Positions 45,184 to 55,707 of a DNA stretch of 64,000 nt are shown here, piece by piece. The translations under genes were made by a program, and so were the position numbers. Each line of letters begins with the position of its first letter. Position 1 is the stretch's first letter. The notes beneath the pieces are model-generated. The model saw only the letters and a program-made list of their open reading frames with translations, had not been told where the DNA came from and searched no databases. This stretch comes from Dactylis glomerata (Eukaryota; Streptophyta; Magnoliopsida; Poales; Poaceae): assembly GCA_007115705.1 (NCBI GenBank), contig QXEO01000168.1, positions 372,001-436,000 of the forward strand, given 5' to 3'.

Positions 45184-47247
45184 ATGGCCAATCCTGAAAA
45201 CACCAAGTTGTGTGACTTTGCTAGCACGAACAATAGTGATTTTATCTGCACTCCTATTGCGCCAACTGTTCCTGCTACCACCTTTTATGAGATCAAGCCT
45301 GCTTTATTGAACCTTGTTATGAAAGAGCAATTTTCTGGTGCTAGTACTGAAGATGCTGCAGCTCATCTCAACAATTTTGTTGAGCTATGTGAGATGCAGA
45401 AATATAAAGATGTTGATAGTGATATTATTAAGCTCAAGTTGTTTCCTTTTTCTTTGAGAGGAAAAGCTAAAGATTGGTTGCTGTCTTTGACTAAGAATAG
45501 TATTGATTCATGGGCTAAGTGTAAGGATGCTTTTATTGGTAGATACTATCCTCCTGCTAAGATTATAGCTTTGCGCAGCAATATTATGAAGTTTACTCAG
45601 TTTGATAATGAACATGTTGCTCAAGCTTGGGAAAGAATGAAATCTATGGTAAAGAATTGCCCCACTCATGGACTGACTACTTGGATGATTATCCAAACTT
45701 TTTATGCAGGACTGAATTTTTCTTCAAGGAACCTACTTGATTCAGCTGCTGGAGGCACTTTTATGTCCCTTACTTTGGGCGCCGCATCAAAGCTACTCGA
45801 CAACATGATGGTAAATTATTCCGAATGGCACACCGAGAGAGCTCCACAAGGTAAGAAGGTAAATTCTGTTGAGGAAACCTCTTCCTTGAGTGATAAGATT
45901 GATACCATTATGGCTATGCTTGCTAATGATAGGACTCATGTTGATCCTAATAATGTTCCTTTGGCCTCTCTGGTTGCTCAAGAAGAGCAAGTTGATGTGA
46001 ATTTCATTAGAAACAACAATTTTAACAACAATGCTTATAGGAACAATTTTGCTAGTAACAATTATAGGCCGTATCCTTATACCAATGGTAATGGTTATGG
46101 TAACTCTTATGGTAACTCCTACAACAACACTAGGGCCGCGCCCTCCGAGCTTGAGGTAATGCTCAAGGACTTTATCGGTAAACAAACTGCTTTTAACAAG
46201 TCTGTTGAGGAAAAGTTAGGCAAAATTGATATTCTTGCTTCTAAAGTTGATAGCCTTGCTCATGATGTTGAACTTCTGAAATTAAAAGTGTTTCCTAATG
46301 ATGTGAATGTGAGCAATATTGTTGCTGCCGCTAATGCTACCCAAGTTGGAATTGATAAAAATATTAGATTGTTAGCGGAATTGCATGCCAGGTGGGAAAG
46401 AGAAGATGAGATGGCTAGAGAGATGAAGGTATGTACTATTACTACCTCTAATGATGTTGCTTCTACTGATAACAATCCTCTTACTTTGATTGGTGTAGAG
46501 AAAACTCCCACTCCTTGTGTCAAAAAGCCTAAAACTGCCAAAACTTTTTCTCAAAAGAGTGCTGAAATTTTTCGGAGTGTGGGAGATGATAGCTCTATTT
46601 CCTTCAATGATTTTGATGTTGATGGCTGCAATATATCTGAAGTTATTTTGTTCTTGCAAAAGCTTGCTTTGACTCCCAATGCTAGTTCTTTAAATATTGC
46701 TTTTACTAAGCATATTACCAATGCTCTCATAAAGATTAGGGATGAAAAGTTGAAGCAAAAAGCCTCTGTTCCCAAGAAGTTAGAAGATGGTTGGGAACCC
46801 ATCATTGATATGCATGTTAATGGTTATGATTGCCATGCTTTATGTGATCTAGGTGCTAGTATTTCCATCATGCCTAGAAAGATTTATGACATGCTTGATT
46901 TACCACCGCTTGAAAAATGTTATTTTGATGTTCCTATTGCTGATGTTGCTAAGAAGAAACCTTTGGGAAGGATTAATGATGTTCTTATTGTGGTTAACAA
47001 TAACCTTGTTCCCGTTGATTTTCTTGTTATGGACGTTGAATGCCATGCTTCATGTCCTATTATTTTGGGAAGACCCTTTCTTCGAACTGTAGGTGCTATC
47101 ATTGATATGAGGGAAGGCACTATCAAGTATCAATTCCCACTAAAGAAAGGTATGGAACACTTCCCTAGGAAAAGAAAGAAATTACTTTTTGACTCTATTC
47201 TTAGAGCAAATTATGAGCTTGATGCTTCATCACTTGATATTACTTGA
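45184..47247 (+). CDS. Intact Athila-type gag-protease ORF in element G
   Basis: 687 codons, starting ATGGCCAATCCTG 197 bases after the LTR. Residues 40-240 are the retrotransposon gag core (KLKLFPFSLRGKAKDWLLSL at 83-102, WMIIQTFYAGL at 167-177). An Asn/Tyr-rich stretch lies at 274-315, a coiled-coil-like segment at 320-410, and an aspartic protease at about 540-635 with DLGAS (555-559) in place of D-T/S-G and ILGRPFL at 627-633. DLGAS is usual for Athila proteases. There is no CCHC knuckle. The ORF ends LDIT at a stop followed by 2.9 kb of non-coding internal sequence, so reverse transcriptase and integrase are absent and the element would need them in trans. E carries the broken homologue. 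Confidence 0.9.
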   Translation: MANPENTKLCDFASTNNSDFICTPIAPTVPATTFYEIKPALLNLVMKEQFSGASTEDAAAHLNNFVELCEMQKYKDVDSDIIKLKLFPFSLRGKAKDWLLSLTKNSIDSWAKCKDAFIGRYYPPAKIIALRSNIMKFTQFDNEHVAQAWERMKSMVKNCPTHGLTTWMIIQTFYAGLNFSSRNLLDSAAGGTFMSLTLGAASKLLDNMMVNYSEWHTERAPQGKKVNSVEETSSLSDKIDTIMAMLANDRTHVDPNNVPLASLVAQEEQVDVNFIRNNNFNNNAYRNNFASNNYRPYPYTNGNGYGNSYGNSYNNTRAAPSELEVMLKDFIGKQTAFNKSVEEKLGKIDILASKVDSLAHDVELLKLKVFPNDVNVSNIVAAANATQVGIDKNIRLLAELHARWEREDEMAREMKVCTITTSNDVASTDNNPLTLIGVEKTPTPCVKKPKTAKTFSQKSAEIFRSVGDDSSISFNDFDVDGCNISEVILFLQKLALTPNASSLNIAFTKHITNALIKIRDEKLKQKASVPKKLEDGWEPIIDMHVNGYDCHALCDLGASISIMPRKIYDMLDLPPLEKCYFDVPIADVAKKKPLGRINDVLIVVNNNLVPVDFLVMDVECHASCPIILGRPFLRTVGAIIDMREGTIKYQFPLKKGMEHFPRKRKKLLFDSILRANYELDASSLDIT

Positions 47248-50181
47248 TTCGCAATTTTCTGCGCCTAGCTCAAAGGCGTTAAAGAAAAGCACTCTTGGGA
47301 GATAACCCATTGTTTACTTTTCAGTACTTTTTCTTTTATTTGAGTCTTGGAAGTCATTACTACTGTAATGACCGCTCCTTATCTTGTTTATTTCGTTTTT
47401 GTGCCAAGAGAAGCCTCTAATTTGAGTGAGGTAAAGATTTGGGGTTATTGCTGTCCTGAAACTGTTTTCGGTGCTGCACCATAAAAATTCGTGAAAATTC
47501 TCTGTATATCTTTTGGACCTGCCATTTGTTGTGCATATGCCCCAGGTTATATCCAAACTTTTCTTAGTTGAACACTTTTTGATTTGAGCAACAGAAAATC
47601 CCTCAAAAATTCGTCCATTATCAGCTGTCCAGTTTTGACAGATTTCTGCCAATATTTGTTTTTGCCACTTTATCGCTTTCTTTTGAGTTCTTTTTTATCA
47701 TGGAACTCTTGTGGAAGTTGCTACAGTATTATATACTTTATATGTGGTAGTTTTGGGTTGAAACCTGAAGCTAAAAGAGGATGAATATATTTTATGCTTA
47801 CACTAATGTTGCTAATAGAATTGTGTTTAGTTTTGTATGAAGGAAGTTTTCAAGTGTAGGGATTGGAGAATGATGAGATGAGTTGAAGAATGGATAAAAG
47901 CTCAAGCTTGGGGATGCCCATGCATCACCCCAAGAAATATCCAAGAAGTACAAGCTTCAAAGCTTGGGGATGCCCCCGAGGCACCCCTTCTTCATCGGCA
48001 AAAATCAGGTCACCTTTCAAAACACTATATTTTTATTGCTTCATGCACTATGTGTTTTTCTTGGAGCGTCAGTTGTTTTAGTTTTCTTAGTGTGTTTAGT
48101 TTGTTTGTTTGCTGCAATAAATGGTTGGACCCCAACAAATTTCCTTTGGAGGAGATGTACTCGTTTTCATTTGCAAAGAACGCTCTAGTTTTCACTCCTA
48201 TTAAAAATCGAGCGTTCTACTTTTTCTGCTACTGCTTTTGGTTTTCGATTTCGCCTTGATATGCGTTCAGATCTTGCCATATCTTTTCATCAAGGTGTAT
48301 TTTTGCCTCTGATCTTCATTGGTTTTCATCAAAAGAGGTGTTTATAAAAATTTCAAATGGTGTTGGAAAAGAGAAAAAGCTTTGTGCAAAATAGTGGTAC
48401 AAGAAGGAGCTTGTGTAGACTGCGGCTTAGGCTTTTTCATGTCATGCTTGATGTCTTTTTGATAGTATGCTTAGTGGTTTTGCTGTAGCATGACTTGTCT
48501 CAAATAACTGAGATTGCTTAATGAGCCTTTGAAAAAATCATGCGTTGTTTTTATTGTATGGAAGCATTATTTTGGTTTTCTCCTTGATGCTTTATTTGGG
48601 TTGACTTGGCGCATGCTCACACATGTTAGACTCTTCCAAAGTCGCCATTAGCCTTCATGATCATTTAGTTTTTGACTTTTGATGCCATCATATGCTTCTT
48701 TTAATGTCGCTTTGTCGCTTTGCATGATTATGGCCATTATTGCTCTCTTAGTTGGTCGCTCCCAGTCTTTTGCTAGCCCTCGCCTTGTGCTGAGTATGAG
48801 CTCTACTCGTGCATCCAACTCCTAAAAGCCAAGTTTTCCAAAGTGTCCACCATACATACCTACTAGCAATTTGCTATTCCAAGTAAATTTGACTTGCTTT
48901 TGTATTCTCTTCAAATTAAACTCTTACCAGTGTTATGCGAAATTCGGTCAGTAAAGCTCTCACGAACCAGAAGGCACACTTTACTTTTTCCTGTTCTTAA
49001 AATTTTGACATTGTGGTCTTTTATGTTGAGTTGTTATGCTTGCAAGTTGTAAGTTGGATTCTAGCCCAGCCATGCTGTCATGGGGCAAGCTTTCAACATT
49101 GCACTTCTTTTTGAGTTGATATCGTGATCTTTTGTTTATGGATGCCCGCTGTGTGAAATGAATTGGGAATCTTGTAGAGATCATGGAGTTTTTATATGTG
49201 TTAGGGAAACGCCGGGCCGCCAATCTAAGCCATGCATAATTCATGGTGGAAATTTGCAGCATACCCATGGTGAACATTCGACGACGCATCTCACAATAAA
49301 AAGCTAAACAATATAGCAAATAAAAGAGATGTCGAGGTGTTCATTGTCTGCTTGTCCTGTCATTTTGGTGTGGGCTTGTTCCATGTCATCGGGCACGGAG
49401 GTACCCCATTGGCGGTTCTCAATGATATGCATATACTTACAATGACAAGAGCCTTGCTTGGGACTCTAAGTAAACTAGCATGGTTTGGGTACTTGTATTC
49501 ACGGGACACGAGGTTTTCAACTTATGATTTGTCAAGCATATGCATCATAATTGTTCTCGCATTAATTTTAACCATTCAAGATGCTTATGATGGGGGCAAT
49601 GAGAGCTCAAAGCCGGTAAGTACCATAATTTTTGAAGGTTATAAAACTTGCAATCACTGCTTCCCTCTGCGAAGGGCCTTTCTTTTACTTTTATGTTGAG
49701 TCACCACCTTCTTTCTTTATGCACCATTAAGAGAGCATAGTTGTCATTCTTAGTGTGATATGCATTGTCCCAAGGTTCATTGATTGACTCATATTGTTGG
49801 TTTCACTTGTTCTTAAATTATTTGTATCTAGTCACCCTCTTAAACTTTGAGGTGTCCTATGCATTTATGTTTTGCTCTCTTTGAAGGACAAGCTGAAAAC
49901 CTTTTGTATGTTTTTCCTTATGATTTGAACACACGTTTGACTTTCATTGTTTCATTATCATGATCTTTTGTTTGTGTTCATTTGCATGTTTACAACATGG
50001 TTGCTAAGTTCTTATTGTCATGATTATATCTTTCATGCCCATATTTTAAGTTCTATTGATCCCAGCTCACCAATGCTTACATATATGATCAAGGTTGTGT
50101 AGGTGCATGTCACCTCAAAAATTATTCTTTTGTTATCACTTACCTACTCGAGGACGAGCAGGAGTTAAGCTTGGGGATGCT
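47248..50181 (+). other. Element G non-coding internal tail
   Basis: 2.9 kb without a credible gene, shared with A, B and E. It contains polypurine-like copies at 47904-47919 and 47960-47975, and the LTR-adjacent copy at 50167-50180. Confidence 0.88.
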
Positions 50182-51819
50182 TGATACGTCTCAAACGTAT
50201 CTATAATTTTTGATGCTCCTTGCTTGTTTTTACACCATTTGCCTATTGTTTCGTTACACTTAGTGGTACTTTTATACATTTTCCGGAACTAACCTATTAA
50301 CGAAGTGCCACAGTGCCAGTTTCCTGTTTTCTGCTGTTTTTGTGTTTCAGAAGTGATACACAGGAAATATTCTCGGAATTGGACGAAACAAGTTCCTGAA
50401 GTCATATTTCACGGGGAAGCTCCCAAACATCCGAAGACCTGACGGAGAGGGGCCACATGGGCCCCAGACACAGGGGCGGCGCGGCCACCCCCCTGGCCGC
50501 GCCAGCCCCGTGTGAGGGGGCGTGGGACCCCCTCTGACATCGTCCTTTCGCCTATATATACCCCCTGACGAGAAAAACCTAAGGGCCCGATCAGTTTTCC
50601 AGAATACATTGCGATCCGCCACCGCGGTCGACCCAAAGATCGGGAGGGTCCAGAAGCTCTTCCCGGCACCCTGCCGGAGAGGGGAATCACCACCGGAGGT
50701 CTTCTTCATCGCCATGCTTGCCTCCGGAGCGATGAGTGAGTAGTCTACCTTGGACTATGGGTCCATAGCAGTAGCTAGATGGTTGTCTTCTCCACCATGT
50801 GCTTCATGTTTAGATCTCATGAGCTTCCCTACATGATTGAGATCACCGTTATGTAATACTATGATGTTGGTTTGTTGGGATCCGATGAATATTGGTGTTT
50901 ATGATTAAGTTGCTGTACTGAATTATATCTTTTGTTATCTCTATGTTATTTATGATCTTGCATGCTCTCCGTTGTTAGTAGCTATCTTGGCCGAGTAGTT
51001 GCTAGTGACTCCAAGAGGGGGTATTTATGCTCGATAGTGGGTTCATGTCTCTATTTCACCTGGGGGAGTGACAGAAACCTCTAAGGTGGTAGATGTGCTG
51101 TTGCTACTAGGGAGAAAACAACATTCATATGCTCAAGGGCATATGCTTTGTTTACATTACACACTTTGCTTAATGCAATTATCTGTTGTTCGCAACTTAA
51201 TACTTTTGGGGTGTTCGGATGATATCCCCGAGGGTGGATTATTAGTCATAGATGCAGTTGGATGACGGTCTATGTATTTTGTTGTAATGCCTAGAGTAGA
51301 TCTCATAGTGATCTTCTTGACATATCACGTTATCTTTATTCTATCAATTGCCCAACTGTAATTTGTTTACCCAGCATGTTATTTATCTATGGAGAGACAC
51401 CACTAGTGAACTGTGGACCCCGGTCCTATTTTAATCATATTGCAATCACCTGTTTACTTTTCCCGCACTGTTTACTTTACTCGCATATACTCTACTGTTT
51501 TCCACTCGATACACTCATAACCTTTGTTTCAAGCAAACCGGTGAGATTGACAACCTCATCGCAAGTTGGGAGCAAAGTATTTTTTTGTGTGTGTGTGCAG
51601 GTTCCACGTTGCAGCTAGCAAGCAAAGCTTGGACGAGGCGCCATATATAAATTGTCCGCTGCTGTCGCAAACTAGCAAGCATCACCTTCAGTCGTCACCG
51701 TCTCTCTTCTTCAAGAACGATATTAAACCTTGGTTTCTTAACTGAGGGAAAACTAGCTGCTATACTCATCACACCTTCCTCTTGGGGTTCCCAACGGGCT
51801 GGTCATTCACCACGCATCA
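50182..51819 (+). repeat. Right LTR of G
   Basis: 1638 bp, TGATACGTCTC to CACGCATCA. TATA box tatatata at 50553-50560. The MULE sequence resumes at 51820 inside the second exon of the B3-like fragment. Confidence 0.93.
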
Positions 51820-52115
51820 GGCTCCTGGCCGTCAAGATAGTCCGCAAACTTTTGTGGGAGTGCCTGCAAAGAGATCGAGCGCCGATCGTTTAAAATTAAA
51901 GGTTTTTTAGAACATGCACATAATTAATCACATGCATCATATATGTGGGAACGCGTACGTACCTTCTTGGCCAAAGGGTCTTCATAGATGGCGATGAAGA
52001 ACTCCTCTATGATCAATGGCAGTGTTGACGGTGGTGGTGGCAATGATGATGATCCACCACCCTGGCCGCCCCTTCCCCTTCCCCTTTCGGTCGGCGTCCG
52101 AGACGTGGAAGCCAT
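51820..52115 (-). pseudogene. B3-domain-like gene fragment captured in the MULE
   Basis: On the minus strand an ATG at 52115 opens 51 codons: a Ser/Thr/Arg/Gly-rich and Pro-rich head, then EEFFIAIYEDPLAKK. A GT-AG intron (51962-51864, 99 bp) follows, and 44 bases of a second exon continue in frame as ALPQKFADYLDGQEP. The pattern of a beta-strand FFIAIYED followed by LPxxFxxxL resembles the start of a plant B3 DNA-binding domain (family knowledge; not tested by search). The gene is cut at 51820 by element G and the remainder is not found at 41962. A clean intron and phase argue that it came from a genuine host gene. Confidence 0.5.
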
Positions 52116-52355
52116 GGCAATAGATCAAGTGTATGTGAATAAAGAAGAGAGAGGCAGAAATGAAGAAGAGAGAGGCAGAACCTATTGACATGAGGGATGG
52201 CCGTTGTGGGGGTTTATAAGGGAGGGGGTTTATAAGGGAGAGATGACCGTTGTGGGGTTTACACCATAAATTAAGGGAGAGATGACCGTTGTGGGGTTTA
52301 CATAATAAATTAAGGAGGAGATAACCGTTGTGGGGGTTTATATCTCAATAAAAAT

Positions 52356-52640
52356 AGTAATGCCTAAAAGAAATGGAAATTTGTAATAGTTTATTATTTT
52401 ACCATGAAAAGTAATGCCTAAAGGAAATTCGTGATAGTTTATCATTTCACCGTGAAAAGTAATGCCTAAAAGAAATGGAAATGTGTGATAGTTTATTATT
52501 TTACCGTGAAAAGTAATGCCTACACGAAGTGGAAATTTGTGATAGTTTATCATTTTACCATAAAAAGTAATGCCTAAAGGAAATGGAAATTCATGATAGT
52601 TTATCATTTTACCATGAAAAGTAATGCCTAAAAGAAATTC
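52356..52640 (+). repeat. 54-bp minisatellite in the MULE
   Basis: Copies starting agtaatgcc at 52356, 52410, 52458, 52512, 52566 and 52620 (spacing 54, with one 48). All spacings are multiples of six, so the minus-strand frame stays open across it. Just upstream (52195-52340) is a shorter repeat of gatgaccgttgtggggttta. Confidence 0.93.
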
Positions 52641-52699
52641 GTGATTACCAAACTTGTTGAATCCGGTGGCAAACTCGTTATTTAGCATACATAGAGGGG

Positions 52700-53596
52700 T
52701 AGAGGTTTGCCACCGACAGATAGAGAGAGGGTGGCACGATCCTGCCCGTTAGATCATAGGATCGACGGTAGGTGGGCACGATCCGTGTGACAACAGCTCG
52801 ACCAATCAGGCCAAGTTTGGGCTTCTGTGAGAAGGGAGAGGGTAAAACTGAGTAGTATCAAGGATACAAGGGCAAGTAAATAGTAAACAGGCTAAGGAAT
52901 TCAAATAAGAGATTTAGAAAAAGAAAAACACATGTTTTGTACAATGAAACCCAGGTTGGCCTACCTCAAAGTATTAGCAATTCAAATATACATGAGCGTA
53001 AAAATTATAGCCTCATTCAGACAAACTATGTTTTGGGTATAGATGTTTTGAGAAGGGGTTTGAGTGGAAAGCCATGAACCTTCATAGCTACTAGTGATTT
53101 GAGAAGTGGCCATTTGTGTTAAAACTTGATTTATATATGATTGTCTACGTGGCAGGTCGCGTAACAAGACTCCATGAGTAGGAGGCACTATAATTTTATT
53201 TTTTTGAATTTTTTTGCGCATGAAATAACTCAATTAGATAGCTTAATCCTATTTGTTGACTCTCGGTTGACCAGCCACTTGAGGGTAAAACTGAGTATAT
53301 TGCACTAGCCAGTATTAGTACTCGAGGGGAAAACTAAGTACAGATATTTTTCCAGTGTAAGACTCGAGGGTAGAACTGAGTACACGTAACGGTGCAGACG
53401 TGCAGTACCACGGACGCGTGTTGAGACCAATCGTCTAGTTTTTTTAAGAAACTGCTGACATGAACCGTCACTTTGCCAGTACAGAGCCCCTCTCTCCCTC
53501 CCTCTGCACAGTGTCTCATTCTCACTCACGCACGCAACCACGCCTCTCACGTCCCATCACCTTCTCGAAAAAACCCCAACCGCCTCCCTGCCGGCG
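52700..53596. other. MULE right arm upstream of the F-box gene, no gene seen
   Basis: Non-coding by eye. Bases 52842-52885 and 53283-53385 contain several copies of gggtaaaactgagta-type words, which resemble the inner part of the MULE right TIR. The last 150 bases are pyrimidine-rich and may be the promoter or leader of the F-box-type gene. Confidence 0.5.
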
Positions 53597-55004
53597 ATGG
53601 AGAAGAAGAATGCACCGGCGGCCGTCGCCCCTAAGCCCGTCGCCTCCGAGCCCATCGCCTCTGAGCCCATCGCATCCGAGCTCGTCGCCGCCGAGCCGGT
53701 CGCATCCGAGGCCGTCGCCGCCGAGCCCGTCGCCTCCGAGGGCGGCACATCCAAGCGCGGCGCCTCCGTGAACTGGGCCTCTCTCAGGGCTGACGGACCA
53801 CTACACAAGATCGGTGCCTGCTTACTGGCGAACGAGGAGTACATGGACAGCTATTCTGCTTTGAGGCAAGTTTGTACAAATTGGCGCTCAGATTTACCTG
53901 AGCCCGATGTGCACCTATACGAATAGATCATGGTAGAACACGCCCTTCCACGCGCCGCTGAGTTCTCCTTCCTCCACCTCCGCACATCTCGCTACGTCAC
54001 CATCGATCTAACGGAAGTTCATGCAAGGTTCAAATTCCTCTATATCTATAGAGTTAATCTATTTTTATTTTCAATCGTAAACATCTTAGTGCTGAATGTT
54101 ATCTTCATCAATATATTTTAGATACTACTTCGTCAGCTTTTGCCGTGGCATCATCGTGCTTGCCCAGAAGAACCAGCCGCACAAGATACGGCTTCTGAAC
54201 CCACTCACAAAGACATCGAACACTATGTTTGAGGCACAGATGCCATCTGTTATTCTGGAGTTAGTCGCTATAATGAAGTCCCCGACTATGCTCTTCGTTT
54301 CCACATATTACCCGGCGGAAATTGCTTGGGTCGATGAGAGCACTCCAACTAAGGGTATAGATGAAGATTGGGGAGAAGGAAGATTTTCGATCGAGCACCA
54401 TTCTATGCGTTGCATTACCATGTTCAATGGTGAATTCTATGCACTAGCTGTGAACAATTTGGAGTTCGGAACATTAGTGTGCACCAACAATGTCCAGTTG
54501 GAGCAGGGCGCGAGCACTGTCAACATGGAGATACTATTTTCATTTCCAGAACTTGGAAATGACAAGTTCTACCTTGTGAAGTCGGATGGTGATCTGCTGC
54601 TTGTGTTGTTGGGCAGTCATTTGGAGGAAGGTCAAACATTGGTGTACCGTATGGACACTGAGAGCCGCTCTCTCCATGCCGTCAGTAACATTGGCAATCG
54701 TGCCTTCTTCGTCCATCATGTCCGATGTATCTCCGTCGACACCAGAGTGCACCCGACACTTCAACCTGGCTGCATCTACTATGCGGATTTGGGTTATATC
54801 AGAGAGTATTTTGATGATATGAACGCCTAGGATGAGTGGCCACTACATGTGGATAGATTAGGAAAGTACGGTCTGAAAAATAAACAAAGGCCATACCGTT
54901 TGGAGGATGTATTGGCTGCACACTGCAGACGGAAGGAGTTCAATGAATATTTTTTTAGACCAGAAAATGGAGCGACGAAGATATATATGATGAATGAAGA
55001 ATAG
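53597..55004 (+). pseudogene. F-box / DUF295-type gene captured in the MULE, two in-frame stops
   Basis: Exon 1 is 53597-54027; a 94-bp GT-AG intron spans 54028-54121; exon 2 runs 54122-55004. The frame is preserved across the intron. The product begins with a six-residue repeat rich in Val/Ala/Ser/Glu/Pro (codons 15-48), then an F-box-like segment (NWASLRADGPLHKIGACLL to VCTNWRSD), then a long region with RGIIVLAQ, IRLLNPLT and a repeating Trp/Phe pattern, as in plant F-box proteins with a DUF295 beta-propeller. TAG codons at 53924-53926 and 54828-54830 interrupt it, but the frame is open again after each, the last for 57 codons to the stop at 55002-55004. F-box proteins of this class are substrate receptors of SCF ubiquitin ligases. 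The stops suggest a decaying captured copy. Confidence 0.65.
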
Positions 55005-55569
55005 ATTCATTCATCCTGGGGTATCCTAATCTTCATGTTGGGCATACATTGCATCTTGTATTATTTTCAGCTTAGTTTGTCATGAACATTAACATTGTTA
55101 TTGGCTGCTTTTGGCTGTTGTATGCAGTTTATGTATTATACTTAGTTTTCTAGATTTATTATGCTGCTGTGAATTTATCCTATACTAGCTTCTAGATTTG
55201 CTACTAGATTTGTTACCATATTGGGCAAAAAACGAGGGCCAAAAGGCAACAATCATTGAAGAAAGACAGAAATAGAAGCTTTTCTAGATTTGATACTAAT
55301 TTGGTGAAAAGAGAGAGAACTATTACAGAGAGAGAGGGGAAAAAGGCGCTCTGAAAAGGCACTCTGAAAAGGCACTTTGAAAAGGCAATGCCAATTTGGC
55401 CCGAGAGAGACAGAACCGAGCTCTCACGTACAACCAAACGCGGTCTCGTCCTGTCCCACGCGGTCCCTTTCTACCAGCCCCACGCGACGTGGCCCCACAC
55501 GACGCGGCCCCACATGTCAGCACAGAACGGTCAACTAAACGGGAATCCTCCCGTCCGAGCTCCTTCTGA
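55005..55569. other. MULE right arm downstream of the F-box gene
   Basis: Probable 3' untranslated region of the captured gene (to about 55200), then sequence with short aaaaggcgctctg/aaaaggcactctg repeats at 55340-55385, then the extended TIR. No gene is seen. Confidence 0.5.
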
Positions 55570-55668
55570 GGGTTTCAGACAAGGGCTTGGACAAAACTGA
55601 GGAAAAACTAACGAGCTGGGGAAAACTGAGTACAACTAAGGACATGAGGGCACGAAAATAGAAATCCC
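55570..55668 (-). repeat. Right terminal inverted repeat of the MULE
   Basis: Inverted partner of 39779-39877. Followed by the 9-bp TSD tttctttaa. Confidence 0.92.
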
Positions 55669-55707
55669 TTTCTTTAACGCCTTTGAACTAGGCGCAAAAA
55701 GTGAAAA

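Larger units (their letters stand above)
41963..51819 (+). mobile_element. Element G: tandem Athila-like block (partial internal, LTR, internal, LTR)
   Basis: Order: 41963-43351, an internal 3' tail without its own 5' part; LTR 43352-44986; full internal region 44987-50181 with primer site and gag-protease; LTR 50182-51819. The first tail is a near copy of 48793-50181 at an offset of 6830 bases. No TSD can be paired (ggctc follows the right LTR and nothing matching precedes 41963). The block lies inside the MULE. The arrangement is expected from unequal recombination between LTRs plus a left-end deletion. Confidence 0.88.
39779..55668. mobile_element. Element H: Mutator-like transposon carrying gene fragments (Pack-MULE)
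   Basis: Ends in inverted repeats starting GGGATTTCTATTTTCGTGCC. The first 99 bases (39779-39877) match the inverted last 99 (55570-55668) with three mismatches, and weaker similarity continues for about another 100. The 9-bp TSD tttctttaa is at 39770-39778 and 55669-55677, which is diagnostic for the Mutator superfamily. Excluding the nested hAT and G block, its own sequence is about 4.9 kb. It holds an F-box/DUF295-type gene (53597-55004) and a B3-like gene fragment (51820-52115), and no transposase is visible. It therefore fits a non-autonomous Pack-MULE that inserted into element A. Confidence 0.88.

Noticed and set aside
43352..51819. Reading 43352-51819 as a simple complete LTR element
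   Set aside because: The base before the left LTR belongs to a retrotransposon tail with its polypurine-like motif, and no TSD flanks 43352/51819. The tandem interpretation fits better.
54540..54764. Minus-strand frames overlapping the F-box-type gene
   Set aside because: They are shadows of the plus-strand coding sequence.
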